Assembly: GCA_934343805.1 (NCBI GenBank)
Contig: CAKRIN010000009.1
Span: forward strand, 1-64,000
DNA from: an uncultured Lachnospira sp.
Lineage (GTDB): Bacteria > Bacillota > Clostridia > Lachnospirales > Lachnospiraceae
Length of the DNA stretch: 64,000 nucleotides
Direction: 5' to 3'
Numbering within the stretch: position 1 is the stretch's first letter; every line of letters starts with the position of its first letter. The notes under the pieces were generated by a model. It worked only from the letters and a program-made list of their open reading frames with translations. It was not told the DNA's origin and did no database searches. This document shows positions 1 through 10,067 of the stretch, piece after piece. Position numbers and translations under genes: made by a program.

Positions 1-910
<910 letters not shown>

Positions 911-969
911 CTACCTCCGTAAAATGTGTTTTTATATTGTAAAATTCCTTTGATATTCTCAAAGAATTA

Positions 970-1467
970 TTACATCTTTTTCATATCTGCGCTTCCTCTT
1001 GCAAGTCCTGTAATACCCGTTCTTGCAACTTCTGTAATATTGAAATCCTCAAGAAGTTCTATAAAAGCATTCATCTTGCTCAGGCTTCCTGTAAGTGCAA
1101 TTATCATAGACTCTTTAGATACATCTACAATGTTCGCTCTGAATATATCCGCTATTGAAGAAACCTGCTGTCTCTTCTCGGGACCACATTCAACCTTGAT
1201 CATAATCAGCTCCCTGCATACTGATTCATGTGCCGGAAGTTCAACTATCTCTTTAACATCAATAAGCTTATTAAGCTGTTTCTCAATCTGTTCAAGTACA
1301 TCATCTTCACCTGTTACTGCTATAGTCATTCGCGAATACTCCGGATTGAGAGTTTCACCAACTGTAAGGCTGTCTATATTATATCCTCTGCGGCTGAACA
1401 TACCAGCAACTCGGCTAAGAACACCTGCTGAATTACCTACGAGAATAGAAAAAACTGCTCGTCTCAT
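970..1467 (-). CDS. ilvN: Acetolactate synthase small (regulatory) subunit
   Basis: Regulatory subunit of acetohydroxyacid synthase, conferring valine feedback control on the catalytic subunit. The 165 residues match the usual length for the family. An N-terminal ACT domain (about residues 3-75, with the motif GVLSRVAGMFSRRGYNI) is followed by the ALS small-subunit C-terminal domain with VDVSKESMIIALTG. An AGGAG precedes the ATG. It lies immediately before ilvC, while the catalytic subunit must be elsewhere. In other bacteria the gene is also called ilvH. Confidence 0.95.
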   Translation of the reverse strand: MRRAVFSILVGNSAGVLSRVAGMFSRRGYNIDSLTVGETLNPEYSRMTIAVTGEDDVLEQIEKQLNKLIDVKEIVELPAHESVCRELIMIKVECGPEKRQQVSSIADIFRANIVDVSKESMIIALTGSLSKMNAFIELLEDFNITEVARTGITGLARGSADMKKM

Positions 1468-1541
1468 ATATTAACACTCCTAACACACTCTAATTGATAT
1501 GCAAAATGCTTTTATTTGCCAATTAATTATAGCACACAACA

Positions 1542-3350
1542 TCAATCTGTCAATCTACCACTTATAGCATTTACCAAGCCAAGTACTACAATTCTCAACA
1601 TTGCTGCATCAATTGAACTCCATTTTCTCCTGTTAGTTCCAAATATATCGAATTCTACCATATATTCAGTAGAATCTGTACCAGCTGCCTTAATCTGCAG
1701 TAGGGAACATATATTATTATCTCTTAACTGTCTGAAAGCTTCTGGATAATCAATTGTAAGTGATGCGACATTATTAATTGTATTAACCCCATATTCATCA
1801 AAATGTTTTTCAAAGTTATCATCATATATGTAAGCTGCATCTGTTACTGTATCTTTGTAATGTCCTGTACAATATATACACTTCATATCCTTTCCAGAGA
1901 AAATACTTATTCCATGTATATTAAGCTTATCTGTAAGCTCGGCAAGAACATCCATAACAGACATCTTTCCAAGAGATACATTTATTACAATATCAGCTGC
2001 AAGCTCATACTTAGCCATTGGCTTCATAAATTCATTGCCAAATGCAATGTCATGCTTCATATCTGCAAGGATATCACCATGCTTGTTATAATCATATATT
2101 ATATAGCGGTCTTTTCCCTTTTCTTTAGCAATATAAAGAGCTGCATCAGCTATCTTAAACAACGTCTCAAAGTCCGTTCCGTCTTTGCCAAACTGTGATA
2201 TACCAATAGATGTTGAAAACATATACTCAGGCTGTTTCTGTGCAAGCGAAACTTTAAGTCCCTTTCGCATTGACTTTAACATTATCCTTAATTCTTCAAC
2301 ATTAACATCCTTAACAAGTGCCATGAACTCATCTCCACCGATTCGTCCAACAAGGCCTCGTCCACCAACCGCCATCTTAAGAGCATCTGCAAATGACTTG
2401 ATTACTTCATCTCCAAAATAATGCCCATAGCTGTCATTAACGCTCTTAAAGTTATCAATATCAAGTATCATAAGATATATCTGCTTATCCTTAGCAGACA
2501 CACCTGCGGCATTGATATCCTCTGTTATCATGTCAGTAATAGCTTTCTTGTTAAATATTCCTGTTGCAGAATCAAGCTTGGCCTCATCCAGATCAGCATG
2601 TTCCTGTATAGTCCTTGTTCTCTTCTCTGGTTCAGAAATAACTCCAACAGTAAGTCTTTTCTCTGCCTCTGTTATCAGCGACTGACCCTTAAACACAAGA
2701 CTGTCTACCCGTTCTCCTTTTGACATAATTGAATTATCAAAAGATACTGCAAAATTGGATACTCCTCCAACAATACTTGTACACAGAGCCTCGAACTGTA
2801 TCACATCATCGCCTGTAACATATCCCTTAGCTATGCATTTTTCTTTCCATTCGTTAAAATCCGTTCTCTCAAATATCTCAGACCTGTTATTTCTATAGCA
2901 GTATATTGTCAACATTCTGCTGAGTGGATCATATTCAAAAATCTTCTCATCAATAACATTCATTATAGCTCTGTATTTTCTTACATTGCCATGATATATG
3001 TCAAAATCATTAGATACAACTATAATATCCTGTGCAACAAGTTCAACCATCCTGTCAGCACCTACATTATAGATTTTTTTCTTATTAAGCAGCATCCACC
3101 TGTATGTTCCTGTCTTAATAAGACATCGTACAATACAATACTTAACAGACATGTCTGCCATAGCAAACTGTTCAAACTTCATAACATCATCCGGGTGAAC
3201 GAGTCCGTTAAATGCAGACAGCATTGTTTCTCCCATCAGATTATAAAATCTTTCATCGCCTATCTTAACAACATATTTGTTGTCCAGAGTAAATTCTACC
3301 TCATTAGGCATATTACCTTCATAAGAAATATCAATATCATATTTACGCAT
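1542..3350 (-). CDS. PAS-GGDEF diguanylate cyclase-like protein
   Basis: Predicted to make cyclic di-GMP from two GTP in the cytoplasm. There is no membrane segment. Residues about 15-110 look like a PAS fold (the VHPDDVMKF segment is typical), residues about 255-420 are the GGDEF domain with an intact IGGDEF active site, and the C-terminal ~150 residues resemble a GAF-like sensor domain. The inhibitory RxxD site usually found five residues before GGDEF is absent (the sequence there is RGLVGRI), so product inhibition may be lost. GGGGG precedes the ATG. The signal sensed is unknown. Confidence 0.85.
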   Translation of the reverse strand: MRKYDIDISYEGNMPNEVEFTLDNKYVVKIGDERFYNLMGETMLSAFNGLVHPDDVMKFEQFAMADMSVKYCIVRCLIKTGTYRWMLLNKKKIYNVGADRMVELVAQDIIVVSNDFDIYHGNVRKYRAIMNVIDEKIFEYDPLSRMLTIYCYRNNRSEIFERTDFNEWKEKCIAKGYVTGDDVIQFEALCTSIVGGVSNFAVSFDNSIMSKGERVDSLVFKGQSLITEAEKRLTVGVISEPEKRTRTIQEHADLDEAKLDSATGIFNKKAITDMITEDINAAGVSAKDKQIYLMILDIDNFKSVNDSYGHYFGDEVIKSFADALKMAVGGRGLVGRIGGDEFMALVKDVNVEELRIMLKSMRKGLKVSLAQKQPEYMFSTSIGISQFGKDGTDFETLFKIADAALYIAKEKGKDRYIIYDYNKHGDILADMKHDIAFGNEFMKPMAKYELAADIVINVSLGKMSVMDVLAELTDKLNIHGISIFSGKDMKCIYCTGHYKDTVTDAAYIYDDNFEKHFDEYGVNTINNVASLTIDYPEAFRQLRDNNICSLLQIKAAGTDSTEYMVEFDIFGTNRRKWSSIDAAMLRIVVLGLVNAISGRLTD

Positions 3351-3379
3351 AAACCAACCCCCATACTAAGGTTCAGGCA

Positions 3380-4258
3380 TTAATTCTGTTTATGTTCTTC
3401 TTTTACAGCGTTAACTTTAACTTTAAGAATCATTTTGTTTCGTATCTCAAGTGTCTTAAACACATAGCCTTTGTACTCAACTTCAAAGCTCTCCCCATCC
3501 TCTGGTATCTTTCCAAGCCTGTAAATCATAAAACCACTAAGTGTATCAATATCTTCACAATCAAATTCAATTCCCAGCTTTGCTTCAACATCTTCAAGAT
3601 CTGCCTGACCTTCAATTATATATGAACCGTCTGCGTCGGTCACAATCTGTTCTTCTTCATCGTCGTATTCATCAAGGATATTACCAACAATCTCCTCAAG
3701 AATATCTTCCATAGTAATAATTCCTGCTGTCTGACCATATTCGTCAACTACAATAGCCATATGTATCTTATCCGACTGCATCTGTCTGAACAGAGGACTT
3801 ATATTCCTTGTCTCAGGTATACAATACGGATCAAACATTACCTCATTCCTGACATCCTTAAGTTTCTTATCCTGATTAGTCTCATCAACATATACTTTAA
3901 GAAGATCACGGATATGTAATACTCCGGTTATATTATCTATATCACCCTTATATACAGGATATCTAGAATAATTTTCCTCCATAACCCGTTCAAATGCTTC
4001 TTTGATTGTAATATCGTCATTAAGTGCCACAATATTATTTCTATGAGTCATTACATCAGAAGCCTGCTTTTCTCCGAATTCAAATATATTGCTGATCATC
4101 TCAGCTTCATTCTCTTCAAGCACACCCTGTTCATGGCTTTCATTGACCATATCCATTATCTCTTCTGTAACATCTTCATCTCGTTTCGTCTTTCCTAACT
4201 TTCTGAAAAAAGACGAAAAAATCTTTTCTTTCCCATCCGCGGGATGGCCGTCGTTCAT
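3380..4258 (-). CDS. CBS-domain protein of the CorC/HlyC type
   Basis: Soluble 292-residue protein with paired CBS domains (about residues 65-190; the VMTHR segment opens the first) and a C-terminal CorC_HlyC transporter-associated domain (about 205-285, with DTLSGFMIYRLGKIPEDGE). Family members are linked to magnesium or cobalt efflux, and longer paralogues carry a DUF21 membrane domain that is missing here. CBS pairs commonly bind adenine nucleotides. GGAGG lies seven bases before the ATG. It sits just downstream of the mazF-like gene on the same strand. The older name hemolysin C is probably misleading. Confidence 0.8.
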   Translation of the reverse strand: MNDGHPADGKEKIFSSFFRKLGKTKRDEDVTEEIMDMVNESHEQGVLEENEAEMISNIFEFGEKQASDVMTHRNNIVALNDDITIKEAFERVMEENYSRYPVYKGDIDNITGVLHIRDLLKVYVDETNQDKKLKDVRNEVMFDPYCIPETRNISPLFRQMQSDKIHMAIVVDEYGQTAGIITMEDILEEIVGNILDEYDDEEEQIVTDADGSYIIEGQADLEDVEAKLGIEFDCEDIDTLSGFMIYRLGKIPEDGESFEVEYKGYVFKTLEIRNKMILKVKVNAVKEEHKQN

Positions 4259-4333
4259 AATATTCCTCCAAAAATGTTTTAATAAATAAATAAAATATAT
4301 CTGTATTACTATACCACAAATCTATACACCCAG

Positions 4334-4678
4334 TCAATTCATCTCAAGGCTTACAGACAGTGCTTTATTAACCTGTCCTATTATATCATTATCAAGATGA
4401 CATACCTTATCCTTAAGTCTTCTCTTATCTATAGTACGCAGCTGTTCAAGCAGAATCACAGAATCCTTTACCATGTCATATCTTGCTGAATCCAGTTCCA
4501 CATGGGTTGGAAGCTTGCTTTTATGCATCTGGCTTGTAATTGCCGCACATATTACTGTCGGACTGTGTTTATTTCCTGTATCATTCTGAATAATCAGCAC
4601 AGGTCTGATTCCGCCTTGTTCTGACCCCACAACAGGTCTTAAATCAGCATAAAAAATATCTCCTCTTTTTATTACCAC
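4334..4678 (-). CDS. MazF/PemK-family endoribonuclease toxin (NdoA-like)
   Basis: Resembles Bacillus NdoA, a sequence-specific mRNA interferase. The N-terminus [20 protein letters not shown] and the PVLIIQND and [12 protein letters not shown] segments are diagnostic for the family. I start it at the GTG at 4678 (114 residues). An upstream GTG at 4687 lies only two bases from the AGGAG, whereas the 4678 start has normal spacing and lines up with NdoA. The preceding gene ends at 4782, so only about 100 bases are free upstream and no MazE antitoxin gene fits there. Family assignment is firm, but toxicity is not shown. Confidence 0.9.
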   Translation of the reverse strand: MVIKRGDIFYADLRPVVGSEQGGIRPVLIIQNDTGNKHSPTVICAAITSQMHKSKLPTHVELDSARYDMVKDSVILLEQLRTIDKRRLKDKVCHLDNDIIGQVNKALSVSLEMN

Positions 4679-4781
4679 AACTGTCACACTCCTAATGCTT
4701 TTTTGTCTCTGGCATTAGTATTGCCTTCTTTCAAGTGTGTATTCAGCTATATTAAATCTTTTATCTAATCTTTAATAACAC

Positions 4782-6308
4782 TCAGCTTCTGAGCGCATCT
4801 GAAACCGCATCTGATATATCAGATGCAAGCATTGCCTCACAGCTTTTTTTCTTTGCAGCGCAATCGCCCGCTTTACCATGTATATATACTGCAAGACAGG
4901 CTGCCTGCATTGCATCAATCCCCTGTACCGCCAGTCCTGCGATAAGTCCGGTAAGGACATCTCCCGAACCTCCTGTAGACATACCATTGTTGCCTGTGCA
5001 GTTTATGTATAGTTCCTTTCCATCTGTAACAATGGTTTTTGCATCCTTTAATACACATATGCATTGATGCCTGCCTGCATATTCCATTGCACAGGACACA
5101 GGATTATCCTTTATCTGTGATATCGTCATGCCTGTAAGTCTTGACATTTCCATAATATGAGGAGTAATTATTATTGTGCCTGATTCTTTACCATGAAAAT
5201 CTATATTCTCATCTGCAATTATATTAAGCGCATCTGCATCCAGTACTCGCACTTTATCTGTTATTTCAAGAACTTTTCTTGTAATGGCTCTTGCATTCCG
5301 GTTCATTGATAACCCCGGTCCGGCAGCTATACATCCTGCCCATTGCATTGCATTTTCCAGTATTTCAATATCAAATGTGTCAGAATATGTTGTAATAAGA
5401 CATTCTGGCACACTACACATTACTGGTATGCGGTTATTCTCATGTGTATATAACTTTACCAGACCTGCTCCGCTTCTGTACGCTGCTCCAGCCGACAAAA
5501 CTGCTGCCCCACCTATTGTCTCTGATCCGGCTATTACAAGTGCTTTCCCATAAGTTCCTTTGTTGGAATCATTTTTTCTGTTAATCAGCCTTCTTATATC
5601 TTCATCTGTAAATGTGTAAATGTTTCCAAAGCCTTTGACATTGTTTCGTAATAAATCCGCCGGTACAAATCCGGCATTGGCAACTTTCACACTACCACTG
5701 TATGTAGCTCCCGGATAAAACATGATACCAAGCTTATTATATCCAAATGTAACTGTATAATCTGCCATAACAGCACACCCTGATACATGTCCATTATCAG
5801 CGCATATCCCTGATGGAATATCTATAGATACAATCGTTGTTCCTGATTTCCTGCTTTCATTTATCTTAGAAATAATCTGTGCATGTTTCCCTTCGACCAT
5901 TCTTGACAAACCTATTCCGAATAGAGCATCCACAATGTAATCATATTCAGAAAAATCCATCCTGTCATCATATTCTTCACATTTAATTCCAAGTTTATTA
6001 ATAATTGATTTCTGCAGCGCATATTCATTAGTGCCATCTGACTTCCCTGACAACACCACATTTACATTAATCCCCGCCTCATTAAGCTGTCTGGATGTTG
6101 CAATTCCATCGGCTCCATTGTTGCCACTTCCACATATGCATACAACTTTCACAGGTCTTATACTTTTATTATCTGCAATAAGATTACTTAAAAACGCAGA
6201 AACCCCCAGTGCTGCTCTCTCCATGAGCACCACTGAGGGAATACCTGCCTCGTGTATTGAATAATTATCTACCGATTTCATTATGTGTGAATCAACTAAA
6301 TATTCCAT
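4782..6308 (-). CDS. nnr: Bifunctional NAD(P)HX epimerase/dehydratase
   Basis: Repairs hydrated NADH and NADPH. The N-terminal YjeF domain (about 1-210) epimerises R-NADHX and the C-terminal ribokinase-like domain (about 225-508) dehydrates S-NADHX using ADP. Visible motifs are GSGNNGADGIA, DALFGIGLSR, TPHIMEMSRL and the phosphate-binding GMSTGGSGDVLTG. I prefer the ATG at 6308 (508 residues): it has GAGGA eight bases upstream and begins four bases after the preceding stop, while the longer frame overlaps that gene. The length fits fused Nnr proteins. It is probably co-transcribed with the upstream coiled-coil gene. Confidence 0.94.
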   Translation of the reverse strand: MEYLVDSHIMKSVDNYSIHEAGIPSVVLMERAALGVSAFLSNLIADNKSIRPVKVVCICGSGNNGADGIATSRQLNEAGINVNVVLSGKSDGTNEYALQKSIINKLGIKCEEYDDRMDFSEYDYIVDALFGIGLSRMVEGKHAQIISKINESRKSGTTIVSIDIPSGICADNGHVSGCAVMADYTVTFGYNKLGIMFYPGATYSGSVKVANAGFVPADLLRNNVKGFGNIYTFTDEDIRRLINRKNDSNKGTYGKALVIAGSETIGGAAVLSAGAAYRSGAGLVKLYTHENNRIPVMCSVPECLITTYSDTFDIEILENAMQWAGCIAAGPGLSMNRNARAITRKVLEITDKVRVLDADALNIIADENIDFHGKESGTIIITPHIMEMSRLTGMTISQIKDNPVSCAMEYAGRHQCICVLKDAKTIVTDGKELYINCTGNNGMSTGGSGDVLTGLIAGLAVQGIDAMQAACLAVYIHGKAGDCAAKKKSCEAMLASDISDAVSDALRS

Positions 6309-6312
6309 ATCC

Positions 6313-6912
6313 TTATTCCTCATTAATCCGATCAAGTTCTTTCATAACATCCGGACCAAGTATATCATGCATAGCCGTATACATTCTGTTATTAATCTCT
6401 TCTTTATCCTGCTTTATAAGGATATTCTTTTTTAGCTTTACTCTCGTAGCATTAATCCATTTGTCAAGAACTTCAAGATCTTCTTTGTTGTTGTTAATCT
6501 TATTATAACACACCTTTACTGTCTCTATCATCAGCTGTTCATTCGCATTAACAATATCTCTTGGAATATCAAGAGCCTCATCTTCAAGGCTGCCAATTTT
6601 ATCTTTAGCTTCCTGTATAAGTCTCTGATTCTGTTCCATTATTTTAGTTTTCTTAGGATCAGAATCCTCATCCTGCATATTGTCTACAACATCCTGAATA
6701 AGCTGTGCTTTAATTTTCTTGACTTCTTTAATATCATTATTAATCTGTCCCTGTTTCTTAAGCAGATCATTAAGTTCCTTTTCCCAATAACGAATCTCAT
6801 CTGTCTTAATCTTGTCAGTTATCAGATGATACCATCTTTCATCAAGCGTAAGTATCGGTATATCCTTTATGGCTGTACAACTCTTCAGCTTATCAATATC
6901 AGGTTCTGCCAT
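6313..6912 (-). CDS. Conserved coiled-coil protein of unknown function
   Basis: I do not recognise this gene. It encodes 199 charged residues with long predicted helices: residues about 40-75 and 85-125 are rich in K, E, D, Q and N and look like coiled coil. There is no signal peptide or membrane segment. The longer frame starts at an ATG inside the ribosome binding site, so the ATG at 6912 (MAEPDID, with GGAGG seven bases before) is preferred. It lies between rex and nnr with very short spacers, suggesting co-transcription with a redox-related group, but that says little about its role. Confidence 0.75.
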   Translation of the reverse strand: MAEPDIDKLKSCTAIKDIPILTLDERWYHLITDKIKTDEIRYWEKELNDLLKKQGQINNDIKEVKKIKAQLIQDVVDNMQDEDSDPKKTKIMEQNQRLIQEAKDKIGSLEDEALDIPRDIVNANEQLMIETVKVCYNKINNNKEDLEVLDKWINATRVKLKKNILIKQDKEEINNRMYTAMHDILGPDVMKELDRINEE

Positions 6913-6927
6913 ATTTACCTCCAAAAA

Positions 6928-7557
6928 CTACTTTCTGTTAGCAATAGTGTATGAAAGTCTCATAAGACTTTCTGACAAATGTACGTTTTCTACTATAACA
7001 TCATCTGGAAGATTAAGATCTGTATGCGCAAAATTCCATATTGCCTTAACCCCTGCATCTGCAACAACCTTGGCAATCTGCTTTGCCGCCTCCTTAGGAA
7101 TAGTAAGTGCCACTATTTCAATATCATTATTCTTTATGAAATCTGTAAGTTCATCCATCATACGCACTTCAATACCCCGTATGCTTGTTCCTTTAACATC
7201 AGGATTATTATCAAATATTCCCTTAATTATGAAACCTCTTTTCTCGAAATCGCTATAATTAACAATTGCCTTTCCAAGATTACCGGCTCCAATTATAATC
7301 ATATTATGTTTTCTGTCTATTCCCAGAATCTTGCCTATCTCTTCATAAAGATACTGGACATTGTATCCATATCCCTGCTGACCAAATCCACCAAAATTAT
7401 TAAGATCCTGTCTTATCTGGGACGCAGTTACTTTCATCCTTGCACTCAGCTCTTTAGATGAAATTCTCTGCACACCAGTTTCAATCAACTCTCCAAGATA
7501 TCTGTAATATCTTGGCAACCTCCTTATAACTGCTGACGAAATCTTTTTTTCTTCCAT
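6928..7557 (-). CDS. rex: Redox-sensing transcriptional repressor Rex
   Basis: Senses the NADH/NAD ratio and represses fermentation and hydrogen-metabolism genes when NAD is high. The 209 residues have an N-terminal winged helix (about 1-85, with RLPRYYRYL and SRQIRQDL-like SQIRQDLNNFG), a Rossmann domain with GAGNLGKAI, and a C-terminal swapped helix. GGAGG precedes the ATG. A good promoter with a possible Rex half-site lies between this gene and metH, suggesting autoregulation. The [FeFe] hydrogenase at 35.2 kb is a plausible target (inference). Confidence 0.96.
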   Translation of the reverse strand: MEEKKISSAVIRRLPRYYRYLGELIETGVQRISSKELSARMKVTASQIRQDLNNFGGFGQQGYGYNVQYLYEEIGKILGIDRKHNMIIIGAGNLGKAIVNYSDFEKRGFIIKGIFDNNPDVKGTSIRGIEVRMMDELTDFIKNNDIEIVALTIPKEAAKQIAKVVADAGVKAIWNFAHTDLNLPDDVIVENVHLSESLMRLSYTIANRK

Positions 7558-7628
7558 TATCTTAAACCTCCAGATTACGAATGCTCATGCTTTCAACATA
7601 TAAAATGCTTTCCAAATAAGTTATAACA

Positions 7629-7657
7629 AGTATATACACTTTTCATTAATATGTCAA
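7629..7657 (-). promoter_or_regulatory. Promoter of rex with possible Rex half-operator
   Basis: On the minus strand TTGACA (7657-7652) is followed after 17 bases by TATACT (7634-7629). Just downstream is TTGTTATAACTTATTT, which partly resembles the clostridial Rex operator TTGTTAA-N4-TTAACAA. Only the first half is good, so the operator reading is weak. Confidence 0.55.
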
Positions 7658-7661
7658 AATT

Positions 7662-10067
7662 TTAACCAAGAACCCTTTTAGCTATATCAACCGATTCTTT
7701 TGCATCTTTAGCATAGAAATCAGCATCTATCTCTTTTGCGTATTCTGGTGTGAGAACTGCCCCACCTACCATAACCTTACAATCAAGATTATTCTGTCTT
7801 ATAAGCGCAATTGTCTCTTTCATTGAAACAAGAGTTGTTGTCATCAGAGCAGAAAGTCCACACAAATGTACATCATTATCCCTTATCGCATCAACAACAG
7901 CCTGATATTCGACATCTTTTCCCAGATCAATTACATCATAGCCATAATTTTCAAGAAGGACCTTAACGATATTTTTGCCTATATCATGTACATCACCCTT
8001 AACTGTGGCAATAACAATCTTACCTTTGCTTACAGGGGCATTGTCACTCATAACCATATGTTTTCTTATAACTTCAAACGCAGCCTGAGTAACCGATGCT
8101 GCCATAATAAGCTGTGGCAGGAACAGTGTACCCTTCTCGAATTCAGCACCAATCTTATCAAGTGCAGGAATAAGAACCTTGTTAACAATATCCATTGAAT
8201 CCATCGTCTTAAGAAGTGCCTCTGTTATTTCAGCGCCTTCATTTTTAAGACCTTTTTCTACTGCATAAAAAAGATCCTCCCCAGTGTAATTGCCATCCTT
8301 CTTTTCTTTCTTAGCTGGATCTATCTTAGATACATTTGGCATAGCGCCATAATTCTTTATATAATCAACTGAATTCTTGTCAATATTAGCAAGAAGCTTA
8401 TACGCTCTTACTGCACCTGTCATCTCAGGAATATTAGGATTAATAATCGCAAGGTCAAGTCCGTTAGTAAGTGCCATTGTAAGGAAAATGTGGTTTACAA
8501 GAACTCTGTTTGGAAGACCAAATGAAATATTAGAAACACCAAGCACTGTCTTTAAACCAAGTTCATGCTTAACAGTATGAAGCGCCTTAAGAGTTTCCAT
8601 TACACCTTCCTGCTCAGCAGATGCTGTAAGTGTAAGGCAGTCAATATAAATATCTTCTTTAGGGATACCAATTGCAACTGCCCTGTCCATAATTTTCTTT
8701 GCTATTGCAACTCTGTCTTCCGCTTTCTTAGGAATACCATCCTTATCAAGTGCAAGTCCGATAACTCCTGCGCCAAATTTCTTAACAAGAGGAAGAACAT
8801 TATTAAGAGATTCTTCCTCCCCATTAACTGAATTGACAAGTGGCTTACCATTGTATACACGAAGTGCCGCCTCAAGTACTTCAGGTATTGTGGAGTCAAT
8901 CTGAAGAGGTACATCCACAACTGCCTGCAGTGACTTTACAGTGTCAATCATCATTTCACGTTCATCAATTCCCGGAAGTCCTACATTTACATCAAGTATA
9001 TCTGCGCCACCTGATATCTGCTCTAATGCCTGTCCAAGAATATAATCCATATCATGTCTTAAAAGTGCTTCCTTAAAAAGCTTCTTACCTGTAGGATTGA
9101 TTCTTTCACCGATAATTCTTGGTTCATCAACAACAACAGTGCTTGTAGCTGAACATACTGCACCCGGAATATACTTTTGCGGTGCTGCAGGATTGCCCTC
9201 TCTTTTTAACATCTCCGACAATTCTTTAATGAATTCAGGATTAGTTCCACAGCAGCCACCGAATATTTTAATGCCATATTTTCTTAAATCTTTCATAAAA
9301 TCTGCAAACTGTGCTGCTGTAACATTATAAAGATTAGTTTCTGGATCTGGTAATCCTGCATTAGGCTTTACTACTATTGGAAGATTAGTCCATTTTACAA
9401 GTTCCTCAATAACAGGCTCTAACTCCTTAGGACCTAAAGAGCAGTTAACACCAATTGCATCAACACCGAGTCCTGTAAGTGTAAGTGCCATAGAAGATAT
9501 CGCACATCCTGTAAATGTTCTCATATTCTGTTCAAATGTCATTGTTGCAACAATAGGAAGATCACTGTTTTCCTTTGCAGCAAGTACAGCTGCTTTAACA
9601 TCTAAAAGATCCGTCATTGTCTCAAATACAACAAGGTCTGCTCCCGCAGCCGCTCCTGCCTTAACTATCTCGGCATACATATCGTATGCTTCTTCAAAGC
9701 TTAACACCCCTGTTGGTTCAAGAAGCTGCCCGATTGGTCCTACATCAAGCGCAACAAGTCCGTCAGGCTTTACCTCATCCCTTGCTTTCTTTGCATTGGC
9801 AATTCCGGCAGTTACAAGTTCCTCTACGCTTTTTCCACATTCTTCAAGCTTATATCTGTTTGCTCCAAAAGTATTGGCATACACAACGTCAGAACCAGCA
9901 TTATAATACTGCTCTGCAATTGATACAAGAAGCTCCGGTCTTGTAACATTAAGCACCTCTGGCGTCTCTCCCATCTTCATTCCTGCTGCCTGAAGCATGG
10001 TACCCATAGCACCATCAAATATAATATAATCTCTTGTATTTAAGAGTTCTCTGAATCTGTCAGCCAC
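7662..10067 (-). CDS. metH: B12-dependent methionine synthase lacking reactivation domain
   Basis: Transfers methyl from methyltetrahydrofolate through cobalamin to homocysteine. Domains in order are homocysteine methyltransferase with zinc ligands in GVNCSLGP and GGCCGT (about residues 1-300), pterin-binding (about 320-590), B12 cap and B12-binding with the base-off motif GDVHDIGKN (about 610-801). The fourth, AdoMet-dependent reactivation domain of classical MetH is missing but is encoded by the preceding gene. I start at GTG 10067 (MADRFREL): GGAGG lies eight bases before and it overlaps the upstream stop by eight bases. The longer frame would run deeply into that gene. Confidence 0.94.
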   Translation of the reverse strand: MADRFRELLNTRDYIIFDGAMGTMLQAAGMKMGETPEVLNVTRPELLVSIAEQYYNAGSDVVYANTFGANRYKLEECGKSVEELVTAGIANAKKARDEVKPDGLVALDVGPIGQLLEPTGVLSFEEAYDMYAEIVKAGAAAGADLVVFETMTDLLDVKAAVLAAKENSDLPIVATMTFEQNMRTFTGCAISSMALTLTGLGVDAIGVNCSLGPKELEPVIEELVKWTNLPIVVKPNAGLPDPETNLYNVTAAQFADFMKDLRKYGIKIFGGCCGTNPEFIKELSEMLKREGNPAAPQKYIPGAVCSATSTVVVDEPRIIGERINPTGKKLFKEALLRHDMDYILGQALEQISGGADILDVNVGLPGIDEREMMIDTVKSLQAVVDVPLQIDSTIPEVLEAALRVYNGKPLVNSVNGEEESLNNVLPLVKKFGAGVIGLALDKDGIPKKAEDRVAIAKKIMDRAVAIGIPKEDIYIDCLTLTASAEQEGVMETLKALHTVKHELGLKTVLGVSNISFGLPNRVLVNHIFLTMALTNGLDLAIINPNIPEMTGAVRAYKLLANIDKNSVDYIKNYGAMPNVSKIDPAKKEKKDGNYTGEDLFYAVEKGLKNEGAEITEALLKTMDSMDIVNKVLIPALDKIGAEFEKGTLFLPQLIMAASVTQAAFEVIRKHMVMSDNAPVSKGKIVIATVKGDVHDIGKNIVKVLLENYGYDVIDLGKDVEYQAVVDAIRDNDVHLCGLSALMTTTLVSMKETIALIRQNNLDCKVMVGGAVLTPEYAKEIDADFYAKDAKESVDIAKRVLG

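Noticed and set aside
926-1474. 182-residue plus-strand frame opposite ilvN
   Set aside because: Exact antisense of a firmly identified gene, no ribosome binding site, and composition typical of a shadow frame.
4688-4781. MazE antitoxin gene
   Set aside because: Only about 94 bases with no continuous frame having a start and ribosome binding site; too short for the usual 75-90 residue antitoxin.
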